NCBI GenBank assembly: GCA_947624635.1
Contig: CANQLF010000047.1
Location: 1-5,346, forward strand
Direction: 5' to 3'
Origin: an uncultured Bacilli bacterium
GTDB taxonomy: Bacteria; Bacillota_I; Bacilli_A; RF39; UBA660
DNA: 5,346 nt
Below are positions 1 through 4,143 of the stretch, in pieces. A program made the position numbers and the translations under genes. The notes beneath the pieces are model-generated. The model was not told the DNA's origin, did not search any database, and saw nothing but the letters and a program-made list of their open reading frames with translations. Positions within the stretch are counted from its first letter, which is position 1. Each line of letters opens with the position of its first letter.

Positions 1-583
1 CTTGATAATAGAATATTCCACTAATTAATACACCAAAGAATGTTCCACCTACAACTCCTTCCCAAGTTTTCTTAGGTGATACATCTGGTAATAATTTAGT
101 TTTACCAATATAATATCCTGTTATATAAGCAAATGTATCTGTCATAGTTGTAATTAATACTAAGAATAATAGATATAAAACACTATAATTTCTAATTAAT
201 ATTAGTAAGTTAAATGCTGTTCCTAAAAAGAATAATATTCCTATTAAATACATTGCATCATTAATACTATATTTATCTTTATCATGATAAATGATTAATG
301 GTATTAAAATTAAGAATAAAGTTATCGAAACAAATTTATAATCTAGTACATATTCAAATATATTAGAATTATTATTAGTTAGTATTAATCCTGTTAATAC
401 AAGATATGTGAGTAATTTCATAAAAAATGGAAATTCTTTTTTAGTCTCTCTTATATCTAACATTTCTTTTAAAGCTAAAAGTCCAATTATCAGTGAAGCT
501 ATTATAAATGGTTTTCCCCCTATAATACTTATTGGTATTACTATTAATAACATTATTATCGCACTTATTACTCTCTTTTTCAT
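1..583 (-). CDS. cdsA: Phosphatidate cytidylyltransferase (CDP-diglyceride synthase), 3' end outside the window
   Basis: Makes CDP-diacylglycerol from phosphatidic acid and CTP in the cytoplasmic membrane, the branch point for phosphatidylglycerol and other phospholipids. The 194 visible residues are very hydrophobic, with membrane segments near residues 5-34 (a re-entrant pair), 55-70, 84-98, 113-130, 135-155 and 177-192. The diagnostic stretch is DTFAY (149-153), then GYYIGKTKLLPDVSPKKTWEG (156-176), the family's conserved cytoplasmic loop before the C-terminal signature. That signature (the S-x-x-K-R...D-R-x-D region) lies beyond position 1; family members are about 260-280 residues, so about a quarter is missing. 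The ATG at 583 is preceded by AAGGAGG at 600-594 with 10 bases of spacing. It begins 29 bases after the dockerin-pilin gene with no terminator between, so it is probably co-transcribed with it. The frame is intact. Function is confident from the motif block. Confidence 0.93.
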   Translation of the reverse strand, partial: MKKRVISAIIMLLIVIPISIIGGKPFIIASLIIGLLALKEMLDIRETKKEFPFFMKLLTYLVLTGLILTNNNSNIFEYVLDYKFVSITLFLILIPLIIYHDKDKYSINDAMYLIGILFFLGTAFNLLILIRNYSVLYLLFLVLITTMTDTFAYITGYYIGKTKLLPDVSPKKTWEGVVGGTFFGVLISGIFYYQ

Positions 584-612
584 TAAATATCATCCTCCTT
601 GTATATATTTAT

Positions 613-1239
613 CTAATAAGGGCAAGCCCTATTTTCATCATTATTAAAAATTCTAGCAATAGCAAATGCATCGATACCAGCTACTTCATGATCACCATCC
701 ATATCTCCGTATTTTTCTAAAGAATCTTTATATTCTGGTTCAACTGTTCCAAATACAACATATTGCTGTACAATATATGCATCTGTCATATCAACTATCC
801 CATCTCGATTTACATCACCTTTTTCTTGACATGGAACACAATTATTTTCCCCACCAGACATGTATGTATAAGTATATTTACCACCATTATTTTTAACCTT
901 TATATAACCATATATATCATTGCTTTTGTCATCTTTAAATTCATCCAAATATCCTTCTTCTACCAAATTTTTTTGAATACATATATTATATTTAGTTAAT
1001 TCTTCTGTTACAAAAATCTTATTATTCTCATCATAATACCCATACCTATAATCTAAATTATTCTGATAATACATTTTAGCAGTATTTATAAGCATAGTTT
1101 CTTGAGTTTTATCTATATCGCCTTTTGCATTTCCTAGCGAATTAACTATAATACCACCTGCTACTACAGATATAATACTAAGTACAGCTATTACAGCTAA
1201 AAGTTCAACTAGTGTAAAGCCATTTATTTTTTTATACAA
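613..1239 (-). CDS. Type IV prepilin-like protein with C-terminal type I dockerin domain
   Basis: A 208-residue protein with two joined parts, numbered from a TTG start. N-terminus: a short basic leader, MYKKING, then FTLVELLAVIAVLSIISVVA (8-27). This is a class III prepilin signal, with cleavage expected after Gly7 and the conserved Glu at mature position 5 (Glu12). The hydrophobic helix runs to about residue 32, followed by an amphipathic helix and a small pilin-like globular region (about 35-130). C-terminus: two dockerin-type calcium loops. Repeat 1 has ligand positions D142, N144, D146, D150 and D153 (GDVNRDGIVDMTDAYIV). Repeat 2 has D179, D181, D183 and D190, with Ala187 at position 9 (GDMDGDHEVAGIDAFAIARI). 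About 15 residues link them. Cysteines at 87, 134, 137 (CVPC) and 206 may form disulphides outside the membrane. It has its own promoter and precedes cdsA. Dockerins bind cohesins; pilins polymerise or anchor in the membrane. The fusion suggests a cohesin-binding surface anchor, which is inference. A GTG start at 1248 would add three residues. Confidence 0.85.
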   Translation of the reverse strand: MYKKINGFTLVELLAVIAVLSIISVVAGGIIVNSLGNAKGDIDKTQETMLINTAKMYYQNNLDYRYGYYDENNKIFVTEELTKYNICIQKNLVEEGYLDEFKDDKSNDIYGYIKVKNNGGKYTYTYMSGGENNCVPCQEKGDVNRDGIVDMTDAYIVQQYVVFGTVEPEYKDSLEKYGDMDGDHEVAGIDAFAIARIFNNDENRACPY

Positions 1240-1244
1240 TATTA

Positions 1245-1250
1245 TCACCT
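1245..1250 (-). promoter_or_regulatory. Ribosome binding site AGGTGA deciding the pilin start
   Basis: AGGTGA matches the core of the anti-16S complement and lies 5 bases before TTG at 1239-1237. The alternative GTG start (1248-1246) is itself inside this site; its only upstream help is GAGG at 1256-1253, four bases away, which is too close. The TTG start also gives a leader without the hydrophobic residues Ile-Ile, as expected for a short basic prepilin leader. Confidence 0.55.
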
Positions 1251-1276
1251 ATCCTCGAGCAAATTATCCTAATAAA

Positions 1277-1305
1277 ATTATATAAAAAAAAGATGAAAAT
1301 CACAA
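1277..1305 (-). promoter_or_regulatory. Sigma-A-type promoter of the dockerin-pilin/cdsA unit
   Basis: On the minus strand, TTGTGA (1305-1300, four of six matches to the -35 consensus) is followed by a 17-base spacer and a perfect TATAAT (1282-1277). Transcription should begin near 1270, giving a leader of about 30 bases before the TTG start. The promoter lies after the khpA terminator, so the pilin gene need not depend on read-through from rpsP-khpA. Confidence 0.65.
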
Positions 1306-1340
1306 TAGATAATATTAAAAATCTGAAAGAAATTTATAAT

Positions 1341-1387
1341 TAAAAGAAAAAAGATTAAAATGAATCAATATCAATTTTAATCTTTTT
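1341..1387 (-). terminator. Candidate AT-rich intrinsic terminator overlapping the end of khpA
   Basis: A perfect 13-base inverted repeat, AAAAAGATTAAAA (1348-1360) against TTTTAATCTTTTT (1375-1387), encloses a 14-base loop and includes the khpA stop codon. On the minus strand the second arm runs into TTTTTTCTTTTA. Only one pair in the stem is G-C, so the hairpin is weak and termination may be partial. The repeat is symmetric, so it could also act on plus-strand transcripts. Confidence 0.45.
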
Positions 1388-1603
1388 ATTTCCATTTAAA
1401 TAACCACTTGCTTGAACTATGGTTCTAATAGCTTTAGCAGTTTTTCCTTCTTTTCCGATTAAAGCACCCATATCATCATTATCTACCATAACTTGAATAT
1501 GATGAAAATCTTCTTCTTCAGTTTCAAATTCTTTTACAGAAACCATATCAGGATTTTTAACAAGTGCTTTAACTAGTTCTTCAGTTAATTTTACAAAATC
1601 CAT
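1355..1603 (-). CDS. khpA: KH-domain RNA-binding protein KhpA (YlqC family)
   Basis: A complete 82-residue protein, the usual length for KhpA. It is essentially a single KH fold with the nucleic-acid-binding GxxG loop as GKEG (50-53) within MGALIGKEGKTAKAIRTIV. The N-terminal helix (3-16) and the central strand HHIQVMV (34-40) fit the family. KhpA binds RNA in the cytoplasm and in other Firmicutes pairs with KhpB (Jag/EloR), affecting small-RNA binding and cell elongation; KhpB is not visible here. The ATG overlaps the rpsP stop by one base (TAATG), so the two are translationally coupled, and AGAGG lies just upstream. Adjacency to rpsP is the conserved Firmicutes arrangement. In Bacillus subtilis the operon continues to ylqD, rimM, trmD and rplS; here it stops after khpA. 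Confidence 0.93.
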   Translation of the reverse strand: MDFVKLTEELVKALVKNPDMVSVKEFETEEEDFHHIQVMVDNDDMGALIGKEGKTAKAIRTIVQASGYLNGNKKIKIDIDSF

Positions 1604-1872
1604 TATTTACCTCTTTTTTGTTCATGAAATTTTTTCATGACACCTGTTTTACTTAATAAATTTTTAACAGTATCAGTTGGCATTGCACCAGTATTAAGCC
1701 ATTTTAAAGCTTTTTCTTCATCTACTTTAATTTCTACGGGATCGGTAATTGGATTATAATATCCTATTTCTTCTATAACAATTCCATCTCTTTTATTTCT
1801 TGAATCAGATGCAACTATTCTATAGAAAGGTCTTTTTTTAGCTCCCATTCTTTTAAGTCTTAATTTAACCAT
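1603..1872 (-). CDS. rpsP: 30S ribosomal protein S16
   Basis: A complete 89-residue protein of normal S16 length. The signature is clear: VKLRLKRMGAKKRPFYRIV (2-20), SDSRNKRDG (22-30) and IEEIGYYNP (33-41), then KVDEEKALKWLNTGAMPTDT (49-68) and a basic tail. S16 binds 16S rRNA in the body of the small subunit and is needed for 30S assembly. The ATG at 1872 has AAGGAGG at 1887-1881 with 8 bases of spacing, which is ideal. It is the first gene of a short operon with khpA, driven by the near-consensus promoter just upstream. In Bacillus subtilis ffh precedes rpsP; here the gene before it is cotE, so the local order has been rearranged. Confidence 0.97.
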   Translation of the reverse strand: MVKLRLKRMGAKKRPFYRIVASDSRNKRDGIVIEEIGYYNPITDPVEIKVDEEKALKWLNTGAMPTDTVKNLLSKTGVMKKFHEQKRGK

Positions 1873-1899
1873 TGTTATTTCCTCCTTTTTTCTACAAGT

Positions 1900-1928
1900 A
1901 TTATAACAAACAAAAATAAAAGTGTCAA
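1900..1928 (-). promoter_or_regulatory. rpsP: Near-perfect sigma-A promoter of rpsP-khpA
   Basis: The minus strand reads TTGACA (1928-1923), a 17-base spacer, then TATAAT (1905-1900) preceded by an extended TG element (1908-1907). Both hexamers match the consensus fully. Transcription should start near 1895-1893, giving a leader of only about 20 bases carrying AAGGAGG. The -35 box is part of the second arm of the cotE terminator hairpin. Confidence 0.88.
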
Positions 1929-1947
1929 CATTTTTTGGTTGACACTT
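1912..1947 (-). terminator. Intrinsic terminator of cotE
   Basis: A perfect 10-base stem, AAGTGTCAAC (1947-1938, minus strand) with GTTGACACTT (1929-1920), closes an 8-base loop and is followed by TTATTTTTG. It begins 2 bases after the cotE stop codon. The second arm supplies the -35 box of the rpsP promoter. Confidence 0.85.
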
Positions 1948-1949
1948 AA

Positions 1950-2480
1950 TTATATGAATTTTTCCTCTACATTATCATCGATTTCTTTTTCAATTTTTTC
2001 ATCGACTTCATCTTCTATAATATCCCATGGTTCTTCATCATCTTCTATAGCTATTTTCATTTTTGTTTCTCCTATTATTTCTATTCCAAGTTCTTTTTCA
2101 ATTGTATAATTTATTTCACCATTATTTATTGTAACATTTGAACAAGTTGGTTGTTTTAGACTTCTTACAATTATACTATTATTAGATGAAAGATTAGCAT
2201 CTTCTCTTTTTCTAACACTAACTAATTCGCTATATTCTTGTTTTTTAGTAACAACACTTGTTTTACTATTATTATCGTAAGAATACCAAATATTTACATC
2301 ATAACTACCATCTATTGCGATTTTTCCATTGGTTTCGTATCCTTTAAATTGATGATTAATAACCCAACAACCAAGTACAGTAGTAGGTTCAACTTCTGTA
2401 GTTAAAGTGTAATTATCTTTGAAATATTTTTTTCCTTTTCCTAAAATAGCTTTGGTAACAATTTCTTTGTATGCTGCCAC
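1950..2480 (-). CDS. cotE: Outer spore coat morphogenetic protein CotE
   Basis: A complete 176-residue protein, close to the Bacillus subtilis CotE length (about 181). CotE forms the scaffold around the forespore on which the outer coat is assembled in the mother cell. It aligns end to end from memory with the Bacillus protein: YKEIVTKAILGKGKKY (4-19), VLGCWVINHQFKGY (35-48), IDGSYDVNIWYSYDNNSKTS (56-75), KQPTCSNVTI (109-118), GETKMKIAIEDDEEPWD (137-153). It ends in the family's typical strongly acidic tail (from 147). The GTG start fits the family N-terminus; a G-rich stretch with GAGG lies 10 bases upstream. It directly follows miaB, as in Bacillus (where ricA intervenes). A sigma-K-like promoter candidate precedes it and a strong terminator follows. 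Recognition is confident; whether the organism still sporulates cannot be told from this window. Confidence 0.92.
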   Translation of the reverse strand: MAAYKEIVTKAILGKGKKYFKDNYTLTTEVEPTTVLGCWVINHQFKGYETNGKIAIDGSYDVNIWYSYDNNSKTSVVTKKQEYSELVSVRKREDANLSSNNSIIVRSLKQPTCSNVTINNGEINYTIEKELGIEIIGETKMKIAIEDDEEPWDIIEDEVDEKIEKEIDDNVEEKFI

Positions 2481-2498
2481 AGTAATCCCCCCTCACTT

Positions 2499-2525
2499 TA
2501 ATTTATGCTTAATACACAAAAAAGT
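2499..2525 (-). promoter_or_regulatory. cotE: Candidate mother-cell (sigma-K-like) promoter of cotE
   Basis: The minus strand has GCATAAATTA (2508-2499), an exact fit to the sigma-K -10 pattern gCATAnnnTA (and to the sigma-E -10 core CATAnnnT). AC (2525-2524) lies 16 bases before CATA, the minimal -35 expected for sigma-K. Transcription would begin just before the G-rich ribosome site. Bacillus cotE is known to use sigma-E and sigma-K. No sigma-E -35 is evident, and chance matches in AT-rich DNA are possible. Confidence 0.45.
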
Positions 2526-2548
2526 GCCTAAAATTTTTAGACACTTTT
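2514..2548 (-). terminator. Intrinsic terminator of miaB, containing its stop codon
   Basis: A 12-pair stem (2548-2537 with 2531-2520, one G-U wobble) and a 5-base loop; the second arm merges into a run of six T residues (2523-2518) on the minus strand. The miaB TAA (2539-2537) lies at the top of the first arm. This separates miaB transcription from cotE. Confidence 0.75.
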
Positions 2549-3970
2549 CTCTAATACTTTTACTTCCCCATTTAAACTCCATGTTTTAACTTCTGTTATT
2601 TTAACATCTATTATTTTACCTATATATTTTTTATCGGCTTTTATATTTACTAATTTATTTGTATCAGTATATCCCATAAACATATTATTATCTTTTTCAC
2701 TTACGCCTTCTATTAATACAGGTACAATTTTATCTTTTAGTTTTTCATTACTTTCTTTTGCATATTTATTAATTAATTCATTTAATTTATCAAGTCTTTC
2801 ACTTTTTTCTTCCATAGAACTTTTATCTTCTAATTTAGCAGCAGGTGTTCCTACTCTTGGCGAATAGATAAAAGTGTATGCTAGATCAAACTTACAAGTA
2901 TTAACTAAATCTAGTGTTTCATTAAAATCACTTTCTTCTTCACTTGGAAAACCTACTATAATATCTGTAGTTATACTTACATTTTTAATTTTATCTTTTA
3001 TTTTATTGAATAATTTTAAGTATTCTTCTTTAGTATATCTTCTACCCATTAATTTTAATATTTTATTACTACCTGATTGTACTGGTAAATGTATAAAAGG
3101 CATTATATTATCATATTTAGCTATTATATCTATCATTTTATCAGTAAAATCCCATGGATGACTTGTTACAAATTTAATTCTAGGAACACTAGTTTTCGCA
3201 ACATCTTCTAACAAATTTTCCATTCCATAATCATCATATAAATCTTTACCATAAGCATTTACATTTTGACCAAGTAAAGTTATTTCCATAACTCCATCAT
3301 CTTTTAATTTTTTAACTTCATTAATAATATCTTCTTTTTTTCTACTTCTTTGCTTTCCCCTAGTATAAGGAACTATACAATATGTACAAAATTTATCACA
3401 ACCATACATTATATTTACATAAGCTTTATATTTATTTTCTCTTTTATACGGTATATTTTCTATTATATCTCCTTCTATACTAAATACTTCCATTTCTTGT
3501 TTTTTATTTTTAATTGCTTCCATTATTAAATTTGGAAGTCTATGTATATTATGAGTACCAAATACTATATCTACCCATTTACATTTTTTCTTTAACTCAC
3601 TAGCTACTACTTCTTCTTGTGCCATACATCCACAAACACCAACTATAATATCTTTTTTAGATTCTTTCAAATGTTTAATTCTACCAAGCATTCCAAATAC
3701 TTTATTATGAGCATTTTCTCTTATCGCACATGTATTTAAAAGAATGATATCAGCATCCATCATATCATCTGTTCTTTCATATAACATATCTTCAAGTATC
3801 GCACTTAAATTTTCGGAATCATGTTCATTCATCTGACAACCATAAGTTTTAATATAGTATTTTTTATTTTTACCTATTTTCATATTTTCATCTATTTTAT
3901 ATTCATCATATAAAAATTTACTTTTTTTATCTGTTCTTTTCTTTGCTTCTAACATATCCGGTAAAATCAT
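2537..3970 (-). CDS. miaB: tRNA-2-methylthio-N6-dimethylallyladenosine synthase MiaB
   Basis: A radical-SAM methylthiotransferase that converts i6A37 to ms2i6A37 in tRNAs reading UNN codons. It is 477 residues long and complete. Domain order is standard. First, an N-terminal UPF0004 domain with KTYGCQMNEHDSEN (41-54) and the three cluster ligands C45, C81 (LNTCAIRENA) and C115 (GVCGCMAQ). Second, a radical-SAM core with C191, C195 and C198 (GCDKFCTYCIVPYTRGKQRSR region, 190-210) and the conserved LLGQNVNAYG (232-241) and HLPVQSGS (294-301). Third, a C-terminal TRAM RNA-binding domain (about 408-470). A GTG at 3979 would add three residues, but it lies within GAGTGA (3981-3976), the best ribosome site for ATG 3970, so 3970 is preferred. 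It has its own promoter and terminator. All catalytic cysteines are present, so it should be active. Confidence 0.96.
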   Translation of the reverse strand: MILPDMLEAKKRTDKKSKFLYDEYKIDENMKIGKNKKYYIKTYGCQMNEHDSENLSAILEDMLYERTDDMMDADIILLNTCAIRENAHNKVFGMLGRIKHLKESKKDIIVGVCGCMAQEEVVASELKKKCKWVDIVFGTHNIHRLPNLIMEAIKNKKQEMEVFSIEGDIIENIPYKRENKYKAYVNIMYGCDKFCTYCIVPYTRGKQRSRKKEDIINEVKKLKDDGVMEITLLGQNVNAYGKDLYDDYGMENLLEDVAKTSVPRIKFVTSHPWDFTDKMIDIIAKYDNIMPFIHLPVQSGSNKILKLMGRRYTKEEYLKLFNKIKDKIKNVSITTDIIVGFPSEEESDFNETLDLVNTCKFDLAYTFIYSPRVGTPAAKLEDKSSMEEKSERLDKLNELINKYAKESNEKLKDKIVPVLIEGVSEKDNNMFMGYTDTNKLVNIKADKKYIGKIIDVKITEVKTWSLNGEVKVLEKSV

Positions 3971-3998
3971 CTTAATCACTCGTTTCTAAACAAGAACT

Positions 3999-4027
3999 AT
4001 TATATCATACGACAATTAATTTGTCTT
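3999..4027 (-). promoter_or_regulatory. miaB: Extended -10 promoter of miaB
   Basis: On the minus strand AAGACA (4027-4022, four of six -35 matches), a 17-base spacer, and a perfect TATAAT (4004-3999) with an upstream TG (4007-4006). Transcription should start near 3992, about 20 bases before the ATG. The extended -10 offsets the weak -35. Confidence 0.7.
4011..4025 (-). repeat. Short dyad within the miaB promoter spacer
   Basis: GACAA, five bases, TTGTC: a perfect 5-base inverted repeat that overlaps the -35 box and spacer of the miaB promoter. It could be a small operator, but five-base arms in AT-rich DNA are common by chance and no repressor is suggested nearby. Confidence 0.25.
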
Positions 4028-4049
4028 TAAATTTTTAAGTAATTATTAA

Positions 4050-4128
4050 GCCTCCTTATGGAAGATGCCTGTATTATTCACCTTACATGGGAGTTAGAAA
4101 ATCCACCAGTTGTCACCGGTGGATTTTT
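4050..4128 (+). ncRNA. Possible small RNA or unexplained structured island ending in a plus-strand terminator
   Basis: Positions 4050-4097 are about 44% G+C (21 of 48), clearly above the surrounding intergenic DNA, and hold no open frame with a start. Possible pairings on the plus strand are CCUGUA (4068-4073) with UACAUGG (4084-4090, one bulge) and CUC (4052-4054) with GAG (4091-4093). The segment ends in a hairpin with a better T-run on the plus strand, although no plus-strand gene precedes it. A weak plus-strand promoter may exist: TTGTCT 4021-4026, 17 bases, TATTAA 4044-4049. No known RNA family was recognised, and the strand is uncertain. Confidence 0.25.
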
Positions 4129-4133
4129 AATTT
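4098..4133 (+). terminator. Intrinsic terminator hairpin, possibly bidirectional
   Basis: A perfect 10-pair stem, AAAATCCACC (4098-4107) with GGTGGATTTT (4118-4127), and a 10-base loop. On the plus strand it is followed by TTTTTAATTT (counting from 4124). On the minus strand the tail is only TTTT then CTAACTCCC, so it is weaker as a terminator of the leftward surface-protein gene that ends at 4144. It may serve both directions. Confidence 0.7.
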
Positions 4134-4143
4134 AAATTAAATA

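Noticed and set aside
615..633. Hairpin GGG-CUUG-CCC at the end of the pilin gene as a terminator
   Set aside because: The stem has only three G-C pairs plus AT pairs with a bulge, lies in coding sequence, and is followed by the cdsA ribosome site with no T-run.
408..999. Plus-strand open frames of 60-80 codons opposite cdsA and the pilin gene
   Set aside because: They lie opposite genes with clear family motifs, have no good ribosome sites, and their translations are low-complexity shadows rich in Ile, Leu, His and Tyr.
1918..2548. Similar hairpins on both sides of cotE (shared AAAAGTG.C / GACACTT) as ends of a mobile element
   Set aside because: Each is well explained as an intrinsic terminator for the gene before it. 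There is no transposase and no target duplication, and miaB-cotE is a conserved neighbour pair.
2874..3161. Plus-strand 95-codon frame opposite miaB
   Set aside because: It lies wholly within the radical-SAM core of miaB on the other strand and resembles no protein; a shadow frame.
4050..4128. Resemblance of the island to the 3' half of 6S RNA (AAGCCU..., AUUCACCUU, GGGAGUU)
   Set aside because: Only short matches to a remembered Escherichia coli 6S sequence. The long closing helix and 5' half would have to lie in the miaB promoter and start, where no matching pairing is seen beyond seven AT-rich bases (3984-3990 with 4095-4101).
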